Assembly (NCBI RefSeq): GCF_004217145.1
Contig: NZ_SHKR01000011.1
Coordinates: 1,054,001 to 1,118,000, forward strand
DNA length: 64,000 nucleotides
Direction: 5' to 3'
Source: Kribbella rubisoli
GTDB taxonomy: Bacteria; Actinomycetota; Actinomycetes; Propionibacteriales; Kribbellaceae
Shown: positions 35,506-43,797 of the stretch, in pieces
Layout of the letters: each line of letters starts with the position of its first letter
Position numbering within the stretch: the first letter of the stretch is position 1
The notes under the pieces: generated by a model
What the model was told of the DNA's origin: nothing
Database searches by the model: none
Seen by the model: only the letters and a program-made list of their open reading frames with translations
Translations under genes and position numbers: made by a program

Positions 35506-35697
35506 ATGCCCTTCAGCAAAAAAGGCAAAGACCAGGAACACGACGCCAACCAGCGCGAGAGCAACCGCAACAGGCACGAGCGGGGCGCGTCGCGAAAGCA
35601 AGCCGACCAGTCTCGTTCCACCAACCCCAACACCCGACGCGGCCGCGACGCAGCCGCCGCGAAGAAGGCCGAGGGGAAGAAGGGCAAGGGCAAGTAA
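35506..35697 (+). CDS. 63-residue basic disordered protein
   Basis: MPFSKKGKDQEHDANQRESN starts a product made almost only of charged and polar residues, ending KKAEGKKGKGK. It resembles small Lys-rich actinobacterial proteins of unknown role. AAGGA is placed before the ATG. The leader is a diverged copy of that of 35262-35405, so the two may be co-regulated. Confidence 0.65.
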   Translation: MPFSKKGKDQEHDANQRESNRNRHERGASRKQADQSRSTNPNTRRGRDAAAAKKAEGKKGKGK

Positions 35698-35798
35698 GAG
35701 GCTGACGCCGGCGGCCGTCCACGACGGACGGCTGGTGCGCGACCAAGGCGACCGGGGCGACCGCGTGCGGTCTGCCCCGGCTTGCTGTCGGGGCGAGG

Positions 35799-36938
35799 TC
35801 AGCGGCGGCGGGAGCCGCGTTTGGAGTCGGGCCGGGCCGACTGACCAGGCTGGGCGCCGCGGCCCGACCGGCCACCGGCACGCTTGCCGCCCGAACCGCC
35901 GGCTTTGCTGCCCGACTTGGCAGGCTTGCCACCGGAGTTGCCTGGCTTGCCTCCAGCCGCCCGCTCGACCGGAGCTTCGAGGGCCGACTTCACTGCAGCG
36001 AAGGCGTCATTGGCATTGCGGGCCGGGCGTACGCCGGTGAGTTTGGGGATGGCCGCGCGCTGGCGGCGGGTGTGGGTCTGGATCCGTTCGACCACCCGCT
36101 TGCGGACCTCGTCCTGATCGTCCGCGTTCAGATTCTCGACCGCCTTGCCCCGGTCGAGCGCCACGTCGAACCACTCGGTGTATCCATGGGTGTGGACGAC
36201 CTGGTTCGGCGACTTCTGACCCAGCCGGCGGTACTGCGGAAGCAGGTCGTACCGCTCGTCCAATCCGAGGACCTCGTCGCGGAGCCCGCGCTCGACCTGA
36301 TGGTCGTACGTCGCGGCGACCCGCTGGTCGATCTCGCTCGCGGACCTGTCCACCGAGAACACGACCTGCCGGGTCGCCGGTGCGACGGCCCGCTCGGGAT
36401 CGTTGCCCATGGCCCGTGCCAGCGCGTTCACGATCGCGTCGTAGTTGTTCTCGTGGATCTTCGCGGCGCCCTTCGGGTCGAGCCGGCTGAGTACGGCGTA
36501 CGCGTCCTCGGCCATGCTGCGCGGAAAATCGCGGCGGATCGCGTTCCGCGCCTCGGCGACCGCATCCACCTCCCAGCCCTCCAGCAGCGAGCGGACATAG
36601 ACGCTCGTACCCCCGACGATCACCGGCACGCCGCCGGACGCCCAGGTCTGCTCCATGTGCCCGCGCGCCTGTGAGACGAACGTCTCCAGCTCGAGCTTCC
36701 GGACCGGCTCGGTGACGTCGATCATCGTGTGCGGGATGCCGCGCATCTCTTCCGGCGTCGTCTTGCTGGTGCCGATGTCCATGTACCGGTACACCTGCCG
36801 CGAGTCCGCGGAGACAACCATCGTCGGCAGCCCGAGCTCGTCCTGGATCCGCAGACACAGATCGACCGACACCGCGGTCTTGCCCGCCGAGGTCGGCCCG
36901 TAGAGAGCGACCAGCAGGCGAGGCGCGGGATGAGGCAT
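35799..36938 (-). CDS. MiaA-like isopentenyl/dimethylallyl transferase with basic tail
   Basis: The 379-residue protein has the P-loop GPTSAGKT, the MiaA signature SADSRQVYRYMDIGTSK, PHTMIDVTEP, GGTSVYVRSLLEGW and a C-terminal TRRQRA helix, as in tRNA A37 dimethylallyltransferases. The last ~75 residues are a Gly/Lys/Ser/Arg repeat tail absent from ordinary MiaA. It is not next to hflX or miaB, the usual miaA neighbours, so it may be a paralogue. The start ATG is seven bases after TAGGCT (leaderless). Its target is not known. Confidence 0.8.
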   Translation of the reverse strand: MPHPAPRLLVALYGPTSAGKTAVSVDLCLRIQDELGLPTMVVSADSRQVYRYMDIGTSKTTPEEMRGIPHTMIDVTEPVRKLELETFVSQARGHMEQTWASGGVPVIVGGTSVYVRSLLEGWEVDAVAEARNAIRRDFPRSMAEDAYAVLSRLDPKGAAKIHENNYDAIVNALARAMGNDPERAVAPATRQVVFSVDRSASEIDQRVAATYDHQVERGLRDEVLGLDERYDLLPQYRRLGQKSPNQVVHTHGYTEWFDVALDRGKAVENLNADDQDEVRKRVVERIQTHTRRQRAAIPKLTGVRPARNANDAFAAVKSALEAPVERAAGGKPGNSGGKPAKSGSKAGGSGGKRAGGRSGRGAQPGQSARPDSKRGSRRR

Positions 36939-36958
36939 ACCCACCAGCCTAGCCGGGC

Positions 36959-37147
36959 TCAGCCTGAGGTCAGTTCACCGTGGACCGAGCAGCGGGCCGA
37001 CCAGCCCATCGGGTGGACCTGGACGACCATCCGGCGGCGGCACTCGGCGCAGTACCTCGGCGGCTCCAGCGCCAACGCCCGGCGGCAGTCGTCGTGGTCG
37101 CCATCGTCCACGGAACGGCCGCAGCGGCCGCAGTAGATCTCGGTCAC
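36959..37147 (-). CDS. bsaP: Biotin synthase auxiliary protein-like (Cys-rich)
   Basis: The 62-residue protein has Cys at 6, 9, 21, 33, 36 and 53 ([22 protein letters not shown]). Its GTG overlaps the bioB stop by four bases. In mycobacteria the small gene after bioB encodes BsaP, an iron-sulfur protein needed for biotin synthase activity. Position and Cys pattern fit that. The symbol is given on this basis; metal binding is not shown by sequence alone. Confidence 0.75.
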   Translation of the reverse strand: MTEIYCGRCGRSVDDGDHDDCRRALALEPPRYCAECRRRMVVQVHPMGWSARCSVHGELTSG

Positions 37148-38139
37148 AGCGTCTTCTGCAGCTCTTTCACCGGCATCTTCAGCTCGGCGAGCAGGTCGAG
37201 GTCGGCGGTCGCCGGGCGGCCCAGCGTCGTCAGGTAGTTGCCGACGATCACGGCGTTGATCCCGCCGAGGAGCCCGTCGCGTGTCCCCAGGTCGCCGAGG
37301 GTCAGCTCGCGGCCGCCGGCGTACCGCAGGACGGTGCGAGGCATGGCCAGCCGGAACGCGGCGATGGTCCGCAGCGCGTCCTTGCCGTCCATGATCTCGA
37401 GGTCGCCGAACGGCGTACCCGGTCGCGGGTTGAGGAAGTTCAGCGGGACCTCGTGCGGGTCGAGCTCGGCCAGCTGCGCGGCCAGCTCGGCGCGCTGCTC
37501 GAGCGTCTCGCCCATCCCGACCAGGCCGCCGCAGCACAGCTCCATGCCCGAGTCGCGCACCATCAGGCAGGTCTCCCAGCGCTCCTCGAACGAGTGCGTG
37601 GTGACGACGTCGCCGAAGTACGACCGGGCCGACTCGAGGTTGTGGTTGTAGCGGTGCACGCCCCACGACTTCAGCTCGTCGACCTGCTCCTGGGTGAGCA
37701 TGCCGAGCGAGCAGGCGATGTTGATGTCGACCTCGGCGTTGATCGCCTCGATGCCGGCCTTCACCTGGCTCATCAGCCGCTCGTCCGGACCGCGCACGGC
37801 GGCGACGATGCAGAACTCGGTGGCGCCGGTCTTCGCGGTCTCCTTGGCGGCCTCGACCAGCTCGGGGATGTTCAGCCAGACCGCACGCACCGGCGAGGTG
37901 AACTGACCGGACTGCGAGCAGAAGTGACAGTCCTCCGGGCAGCCGCCGGTCTTGAGCGAGATGATCCCCTCGACCTCGACCTCCTCGCCGCACCACTTCA
38001 CCCGGACGTCGTGCGCGAGTGCGAGCAGTTCGGGCAGCCGGTCGTCGGGTGTGCCGAGGACCTCGACCAATTGCTCCTGGCTCAGCCCCCTGCCCTGCTC
38101 CAGAACCTGCTCACGTGCCACGTCCAGGATGTCGCTCAT
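37144..38139 (-). CDS. bioB: Biotin synthase
   Basis: This 331-residue radical SAM enzyme inserts sulfur into dethiobiotin. Cys67, Cys71 and Cys74 ([13 protein letters not shown]) bind the [4Fe-4S] cluster. NIACSLGML and [14 protein letters not shown] carry the Cys and Arg region of the [2Fe-2S] site, and [11 protein letters not shown] is a family motif. It is separate from the bioAFD operon and overlaps the Cys-rich auxiliary gene. Confidence 0.97.
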   Translation of the reverse strand: MSDILDVAREQVLEQGRGLSQEQLVEVLGTPDDRLPELLALAHDVRVKWCGEEVEVEGIISLKTGGCPEDCHFCSQSGQFTSPVRAVWLNIPELVEAAKETAKTGATEFCIVAAVRGPDERLMSQVKAGIEAINAEVDINIACSLGMLTQEQVDELKSWGVHRYNHNLESARSYFGDVVTTHSFEERWETCLMVRDSGMELCCGGLVGMGETLEQRAELAAQLAELDPHEVPLNFLNPRPGTPFGDLEIMDGKDALRTIAAFRLAMPRTVLRYAGGRELTLGDLGTRDGLLGGINAVIVGNYLTTLGRPATADLDLLAELKMPVKELQKTL

Positions 38140-38307
38140 ACCTACTCCTGCCTCATCAGAACGGTCGGCTCAGAGTAGGTCAGGTCGGTACGCCGGTTCT
38201 GCGGCGGGCGTCACGTGGAACACCACGGGCCGAAGTGCCTCACGACCACTCTCCGCACTTCCCGCAAAAAGAATCTGGACTTTTCTTCGGAACCTCGTAA
38301 CCCCCCG

Positions 38308-38632
38308 TAGATGGGCTCGTTGATGTGTACGAAGGCGGTTACCGCAAGGAAGACCGCCACCCGGTTACCAGGAGCAACAAAAGCTGATCATTACGATCAG
38401 CACGCAGAGTGGTCACAAGGCCTCGAAGCGCTGGGAATCGGATGTAAGGTAGTAACCAAGAGCTCGGGTCGCCAGCCATGGTTGGTGACCCGATCCCAAG
38501 CGCCGGGCGCCTCACCCCGGCTTGAGTGGGTCCCTCGGGAAACGATTTGGGCGGAAACGTTCCCGAGGGACCTGCTCCCTTTTCCGGACCTTTTCACTAA
38601 GCCTCAGCAAACTTACTGCTGAGGCTTATTCA
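38308..38632 (+). ncRNA. Candidate structured non-coding RNA
   Basis: On the plus strand at least five perfect or near-perfect hairpins follow each other: 38334-38358, 38383-38401, 38465-38492, 38502-38521 and 38529-38572 (13-bp stem). An intrinsic terminator follows at 38599-38627. GC is lower than in neighbouring genes and codon bias is absent. Length and setting are compatible with an abundant actinobacterial small RNA such as Ms1/6S-like, but I cannot confirm the family by eye. The 5' end is a guess from a weak TAACCC -10. Confidence 0.45.
38599..38627 (+). terminator. Intrinsic terminator
   Basis: AAGCCTCAGCA (38599-38609) and TGCTGAGGCTT (38617-38627) pair perfectly around a 7-base loop, followed by ATTCATTT. 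Confidence 0.85.
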
Positions 38633-38679
38633 TTTCCCCATCCGCGCATTCTTTGCGATCACCGGAGATCGCGAATGCG

Positions 38680-40380
38680 TTACGGCTTCGTCACAGACTG
38701 TTTCGGGACGATCGGAAGCCGCAGAGCGCCGGGGGCATCAGCCGGGACGACCGGATTCGACGGCTTCACCGGTTGCACCCGTCGGTACGCCGAACCGATC
38801 GCCGGCCGCGGGTCGTCGCCGTCCTTGTTCGGCCAGAAGGACAGCGCCCGCTCGGCCTGGGCGGTGATCGTCAGCGACGGGTTCACGCCGAGGTTCGCGG
38901 AGATCGTCGAGCCGTCGACGATGTGCAGGCCGTCGTACCCGTAGACCCGGTGGTACGGGTCGACCACGCCCGTCTCGGCCGAGTCGCCGATCGCGCAGCC
39001 GCCGATGAAGTGCGCGGTCATCGGCACGTTGAACGGCTCGCCGATCGTGCCGCCCGGCGTACCGTTCATCAGCTTCGCCATCCGCCGGACCACCTGGTTC
39101 GCGACCGGGATCCAGGACGGGTTCGGGGCGCCGTGCCCCTGCTTGGACGTCAGCCGCCAGCGGCCGAGCCGGTCCCGCTTGCCGTACGTCGTGATCGAGT
39201 TGTCCGCGGTCTGCATCACCAGCGCGATCACGGTCCGCTCGGACCAGTGCTTCAGGTCGTACAGCTTGCGGATGTTCTTCCGCTGTACGCCGAGCTCCCG
39301 CAGCCAGGTCCGCCAGCGCGGCTTGTCCCCGTCGCCGTCGGTCAGCACGGTCTGCAGCAGCGACATCACGTTGCTGCCCTTGCCGTACCGCACCGGCTCG
39401 ATGTGGGTGATGTCGTCCGGGTGGAACGACGACGTGATCGCGACGCCGCGGCTGTAGTCGACGTCGCGGTCCTTCGAGATCGCGCCGAGCAGCGACTCCG
39501 AGTTGGTCCGGGTCAGTACGCCGAGCCGGTCGGACAGGCCAGGCAGCTTGCCCTCGTCGCGGAGTCGGTGCAGCAGCTTCGCCGTACCCAGGGCCGACGC
39601 GGCGAAGATGACTTGCTGCGCGGTGAAGCGGCGGGTGAGCTTCTTGTTCGATGTACGGCGGGTGTCCACGGCGTACCCGCCGTCGGCCAGCGGCTCGACC
39701 GAGGTCACGGTGGTCAGCGAGTAGACCTCCGCGCCGGACTTCTCGGCCAGGTACAGGTAGTTCTTCGTCAGCGTGTTCTTCGCGTTGTGGCGGCAGCCGG
39801 TCATGCACTCGCCGCAGTCGATGCAGCCGGTACGGCGCGGTCCCGCGCCACCGAAGTACGGGTCGTCGACCTCGACACCGGCCTCACCGAAGAAGACGCC
39901 GACCGGCGTCGGGTGGAACGTGTCCCCCACGCCCAGATCGTCGGCGACCTGCTTCATCACCTTGTCCGCCGGCGTGAAGCCCGGGTACGTCGTGACGCCG
40001 AGCATCCGCTTCGCCTGGTCGTAGTACGGCGCGAGCTCGGACTTCCAGTCGGTGATGTGCGCCCACTGACGGTCGGTGTAGAACGCGGGCAGCGGTTCGT
40101 ACAGCGTGTTCGCGTAGACGAGGCTGCCGCCGCCGACTCCGGCGCCGGACAAGATGATCACGTCACGCAGCGCGCTGATCCGCTGGATGCCGTACATCCC
40201 GAGCTTCGGCGCGAAGAGAAACCGCTTGGTGTCCCACGAGTTCTTCGCGAACGCGGCGTCCTCGAACCGCGCGCCCGCTTCCATAACTGCGACGCGGTAC
40301 CCCTTCTCGGTCAACCGCAGCGCCGACACGGACCCGCCGAAGCCGGACCCGACGATGACGACGTCGTAGTCGAAGGTCAT
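38680..40380 (-). CDS. GMC oxidoreductase, ChoD-like
   Basis: The 566-residue flavoenzyme has the FAD motif DVVIVGSGFGGSVSALRL, the GMC motif SGAGVGGGSLVYAN, a Cys-rich CIDCGECMTGCRHNAKNT, and GCAIGDSAETGVVDPYHRVYGYDGLHIVDGS near the end. Position near guaB3-guaB matches mycobacterial choD (Rv3409c), annotated as cholesterol oxidase; its real substrate is open. The ATG at 40380 follows GGGAGG. The frame continues upstream only through a dispersed repeat and should not be used as an N-terminal extension. Confidence 0.88.
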   Translation of the reverse strand: MTFDYDVVIVGSGFGGSVSALRLTEKGYRVAVMEAGARFEDAAFAKNSWDTKRFLFAPKLGMYGIQRISALRDVIILSGAGVGGGSLVYANTLYEPLPAFYTDRQWAHITDWKSELAPYYDQAKRMLGVTTYPGFTPADKVMKQVADDLGVGDTFHPTPVGVFFGEAGVEVDDPYFGGAGPRRTGCIDCGECMTGCRHNAKNTLTKNYLYLAEKSGAEVYSLTTVTSVEPLADGGYAVDTRRTSNKKLTRRFTAQQVIFAASALGTAKLLHRLRDEGKLPGLSDRLGVLTRTNSESLLGAISKDRDVDYSRGVAITSSFHPDDITHIEPVRYGKGSNVMSLLQTVLTDGDGDKPRWRTWLRELGVQRKNIRKLYDLKHWSERTVIALVMQTADNSITTYGKRDRLGRWRLTSKQGHGAPNPSWIPVANQVVRRMAKLMNGTPGGTIGEPFNVPMTAHFIGGCAIGDSAETGVVDPYHRVYGYDGLHIVDGSTISANLGVNPSLTITAQAERALSFWPNKDGDDPRPAIGSAYRRVQPVKPSNPVVPADAPGALRLPIVPKQSVTKP

Positions 40381-40615
40381 GGAGCCTCCCGGTCTGGGCT
40401 GAGGAGCGGCGGGAGCCCGGTCCTGGGGCCTCCCGGTCTGGACTGAGGAGCGGAGGGAGCGAAGCGACCGGAGCGACGAGGGAAGACCGGGAGCAACAGC
40501 CCCAGGACCTGCCGCGACGGAGTCGCGGCATCCAGCACAGCGACCAGAGCGACGAGGGAAGACCGGGAGTAACAGCCCCATGACCCGCCGAGCGGCAGCG
40601 AGGCATTCAGCACAG
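40381..40615. repeat. Dispersed leader repeat, one full and two partial copies
   Basis: The whole gap between the ALDH stop and the GMC start is repeat. The full copy (40425-40540) is identical to 45855-45923 over its first 69 bases and close over the rest. Partial copies lie at 40381-40424 and 40541-40615. The core has inverted ends CTCCCGGTCT and AGACCGGGAG, and the tail has a CCGCGAC/GTCGCGG hairpin. The copy next to the GMC gene provides its ribosome-binding site. Confidence 0.9.
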
Positions 40616-42208
40616 TCACGGCCGGCCGATCTTCTTGAGCACCCGTAGCGCGCCGGTCATCAGCTCGGCGAACCTCTCGTCGGACAGCCCGTGCGAGGCG
40701 GCGATCGGGATCAGCCGTTGGGTGGCGATCGCCTGCGGTTCGACGTACCGGCGGATGCCTTCGACACCCTGGCGGCGGCCGAGGCCGGACGACCGCATGC
40801 CGCCCATCGGCGTGTCGATCGAGCCGAACGTCGCGCCGTACCCCTCGTTGACGTTGACCGTTCCGGCCATCAGCTGCGCGGCGACCGCACGACCGCGCCG
40901 GCCGTCGCGGCTCCAGACGCTCGCGTTCAGGCCGTACTCGCCCTCGTTCGCGCGCTGGATCGCCTCGGACTCGTCGGAGAACCGGTAGATCGAGACGACC
41001 GGCCCGAAGGTCTCGTTGTCGAAGCACTCCATCGCCGGGGTGACGCCGGACAGCACGGTCGGCTCGTAGAAGAGCGGCCCGATGTCCGGGCGCGGCTTGC
41101 CGCCGAAGAGCACGGTGGCGCCCTGCGAGCGGGCGTCCTCGACGTGCCGGGTGACCGTCTCGAGCTGGGCCTTCGAGATCAGCGAGCCCATGTCGACGTC
41201 CCAGCCGGTGCCGGCGCTCAGGCGGAGCTTCTTGACCCGGTCCACGAAGGCGGTGACGAAGGCGTCGTACACCTGGTCGGCGACGTACAGCCGCTCCATC
41301 GAGACGCACAGCTGACCCGCGTTCGCGAAGCAGGCCCGTACGGCGCCCTCGGCGGCACGGTTGATGTCGGCGTCGCGCAGTACGAGCATCGGGTTCTTGC
41401 CGCCGAGCTCGAGGCTGCAGCCGATCAGCCGCTCACCGCATTGCTTCGCGACCAGCCGGCCGGTCCTGGTCGAGCCGGTGAAGCAGATGTAGTCCGCGTT
41501 CTGGATCAGCGCGCCGCCGACGGTCGGGCCGTCGCCGTTCACCGCCAGCCAGGCCTCCCGCGGCAGACCGGCTTCGTACAGCAGCTCGATCCCGCGGAGC
41601 GCGGTCAACGGGGTCTGGCTGTCCGGTTTGTGCACGACCGTGTTGCCGGCCAGGATCGCGGGCAGGCCGTCGCTGATCGCCATCGTCAGCGGGTAGTTCC
41701 ACGGCGAGATGATGCCGATGACACCCTTCGGCACGAACCGCTCCTCGGCCCGGGTGAGCACCGGGAAGATGCCGAGCTTGCGCTGCGGCTCGAGCAGCTC
41801 CTGCGCCTTGCGGCCGTAGTACCGCGCCGTCAGCGCGACGTGTGCGAGCTCCTCGAACGCCTGCTTCCGCGCCTTGCCGGACTCGCGGATGATCAGGTCG
41901 ACCAGCTCGTGGCGGTGGTCGAGGACCAGGTCGTGGTACCGCAGCAGGATCGCGGCGCGCTCGGCGAGCGGCACCCGTCGCCAGCTCTGCTGCGTCTTCC
42001 GGGCCAGCCGGACCGCCGCGACCACGTCGTCCTCGCTCGACACCGGCAGGTCCGCGATCGGCTGCCCGGTCGCCGGCGCGTACGACGTCCGGGTGCCCGC
42101 CGTCGCCCGCAGCAGCCCCGACAACCGGCGGATGACCGACTGATCGGTCGCGTACGACGCGGTCGGATCGAGCTCCGGGTCCGCGGGAATCGAGGTCTGC
42201 TCACTCAT
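40616..42208 (-). CDS. gabD2: Succinate-semialdehyde dehydrogenase-type aldehyde dehydrogenase
   Basis: The 530-residue enzyme has IGIISPWNYPL, HKPDSQTPL, FTGSTRTGR, LELGGKNPMLV (catalytic Glu) and GQLCVSMERL (nucleophile Cys), the aldehyde dehydrogenase series, with closest resemblance to GabD2 of mycobacteria. It oxidises succinate semialdehyde to succinate with NADP in that family; the exact substrate is inference. A TAGCCT -10 ends six bases before the ATG (leaderless). The GMC gene follows on the same strand across the repeat. Confidence 0.85.
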   Translation of the reverse strand: MSEQTSIPADPELDPTASYATDQSVIRRLSGLLRATAGTRTSYAPATGQPIADLPVSSEDDVVAAVRLARKTQQSWRRVPLAERAAILLRYHDLVLDHRHELVDLIIRESGKARKQAFEELAHVALTARYYGRKAQELLEPQRKLGIFPVLTRAEERFVPKGVIGIISPWNYPLTMAISDGLPAILAGNTVVHKPDSQTPLTALRGIELLYEAGLPREAWLAVNGDGPTVGGALIQNADYICFTGSTRTGRLVAKQCGERLIGCSLELGGKNPMLVLRDADINRAAEGAVRACFANAGQLCVSMERLYVADQVYDAFVTAFVDRVKKLRLSAGTGWDVDMGSLISKAQLETVTRHVEDARSQGATVLFGGKPRPDIGPLFYEPTVLSGVTPAMECFDNETFGPVVSIYRFSDESEAIQRANEGEYGLNASVWSRDGRRGRAVAAQLMAGTVNVNEGYGATFGSIDTPMGGMRSSGLGRRQGVEGIRRYVEPQAIATQRLIPIAASHGLSDERFAELMTGALRVLKKIGRP

Positions 42209-42300
42209 CTGCCTAGGCTACCTGCCAGTAATCGACAGTGTCAGTATCAGATCCCCATTAAGCTCACCCTCTGGAACCTGCGAAGGGGTGGAACGTCAAG

Positions 42301-43749
42301 ATGGTGGACAGCGGGGGGCTCTGGACGCCTCCTGAGGACGAGCTCGGCGAGGCGCTGCAGACAGCCCAGGTGCTGATCGAGGAGGGCCGGGCCGACGAGG
42401 CCGGGCCGTACCAGCAGCGGGTCATCGAGCTGGCCAGGGAGCGGGCCGAAGGGTCCCCGAACCACTACGAGGCCAAGCACCTGATGGCCGCGACCCAGTA
42501 CGAGCTGGCCGGCTCGCTGAACGCGTCGGGCCGGCACGAGGAGGCGCTGGTCGCGCTGCACGAGGCCCAGCTCGGCTACACCGAGCTGCAGGATGCCGGC
42601 GTGCTGGACGCCACCAGCTTCCTCGCCGACATCCGTGCCCGGCGCGCGATGACGCAGGCGCACCGCGGTCACGGAGCCACCGCCGTACTGGAGATGGACG
42701 GCGCGGTGATCGCCTACGGCCAGCTGGTCGGCGGTGCGGACGGGCTCAAGCATCAACCGGACTTCGCCCGGGTGCTCGCGATGAACGCGCTGATCCTGCG
42801 GCGGTACGGCGACCCAGCGCTGGCGGTCGCCTCCGCGGACGCGGCAACCCAGCTGTTCCTGCAGCTCGCGGACCAGATCAACGAGAGCCCGCAATCCCTG
42901 TCGTACGCGCGCTACCTGTGTACGGCGACAGCGGTGTCGGCCGACGTCCACGCGGCCGAGGGGCGGCTGGACCTCGCGCTCGAGGCGGACGAGATCGGGC
43001 TGACGACGGCCGACACGCTCGCCGACTCGGACTCGCCGACCGACATGCGCACGCTGGTCGCGGCCCTGGTCAGGAAGGGCAAGCATCTCGGCATCGTCGG
43101 CCGGCTCGAGGGAGAGGCATGCCTGCGTACAGCGTACGACACCGACGGCGAGACGGCCGTCCGGGTGGTCGAGGAGCTGGACCGCGGGCTGCCGCTGACG
43201 CTGGTCGCGGCGCTGGAGAACGCGGAGATCAAGCTCGGGCCGTTCGAGCAGTACCACCGGCTGCTTGCGCTGAGTGAGCCGGCGCCGGGGATGACGCTGG
43301 CGACGGTGTCGGGCCGGACCGACCCGGAGTCGGCCGCGGTCCGTGCGACCGAGCTGGCCGAGCTGGTCCGGCCGTTGCTGATGCAGGACGCCGATGCCGG
43401 GTTGACGCTGGGGCTCGAGGCGCACTACCTGTTCGCGATCTCGTCGGAGCGTGAGTCGCACCGGATGCGCTACCAGACCAGCACGTACGTGCCGATCTGG
43501 GCGCAGCTCCTGCTCGACGTCTCGGCGGCGTACTACCAGGCCGGCCGGACCGAGATGGCGCTCGACCTGGGCGGCTGGTGCGCGGAGGTCGCGACCGCGC
43601 TGATCCCGTTCACCGACGACAACGAGACCATGAAGGACCTGGCCGGGTCCTGCTACCGGCACCACGGCGACCTGCTCGCGGCCGCCGGCGACCTGACCGC
43701 CTCCCACCACGCCCACGAGGCCGCCCAGCAACTCCAGCTCGGCGGTTGA
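42301..43749 (+). CDS. TPR-repeat protein, unknown function
   Basis: The 482-residue protein is built of helical pairs resembling tetratricopeptide repeats, for example EALQTAQVLIEEGRADEAGPY, ELAGSLNASGRHEEALVAL and DVHAAEGRLDLALEA. No enzymatic domain, signal or membrane segment is seen. Such proteins act as scaffolds. It is divergent from gabD2. The ATG has a weak AAGGGG 16 bases upstream. Confidence 0.75.
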   Translation: MVDSGGLWTPPEDELGEALQTAQVLIEEGRADEAGPYQQRVIELARERAEGSPNHYEAKHLMAATQYELAGSLNASGRHEEALVALHEAQLGYTELQDAGVLDATSFLADIRARRAMTQAHRGHGATAVLEMDGAVIAYGQLVGGADGLKHQPDFARVLAMNALILRRYGDPALAVASADAATQLFLQLADQINESPQSLSYARYLCTATAVSADVHAAEGRLDLALEADEIGLTTADTLADSDSPTDMRTLVAALVRKGKHLGIVGRLEGEACLRTAYDTDGETAVRVVEELDRGLPLTLVAALENAEIKLGPFEQYHRLLALSEPAPGMTLATVSGRTDPESAAVRATELAELVRPLLMQDADAGLTLGLEAHYLFAISSERESHRMRYQTSTYVPIWAQLLLDVSAAYYQAGRTEMALDLGGWCAEVATALIPFTDDNETMKDLAGSCYRHHGDLLAAAGDLTASHHAHEAAQQLQLGG

Positions 43750-43797
43750 CGTCCTGCCCGGCCGGGCGGACGCTGGCGCTGGGAGGGGGTGCGGGTG

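Larger units (their letters stand above)
38140..38679. other. 540-bp intergenic region
   Basis: It separates bioB from the converging GMC oxidoreductase gene. It contains the structured segment 38308-38632 and its terminator. The remaining parts show no gene. A 103-codon frame (38311-38622) crosses it but has no GC bias at third positions and is rejected as coding. Confidence 0.65.

Noticed and set aside
38311..38622. 103-codon plus-strand frame in the bioB-GMC gap
   Set aside because: Third codon positions are about half AT, unlike every real gene here, and the region is full of hairpins and ends in a terminator.
40381..40581. N-terminal extension of the GMC oxidoreductase
   Set aside because: The extension is encoded wholly by the dispersed repeat; the same peptide appears before the unrelated hydrolase at 45854. 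The FAD motif starts right after the chosen ATG.
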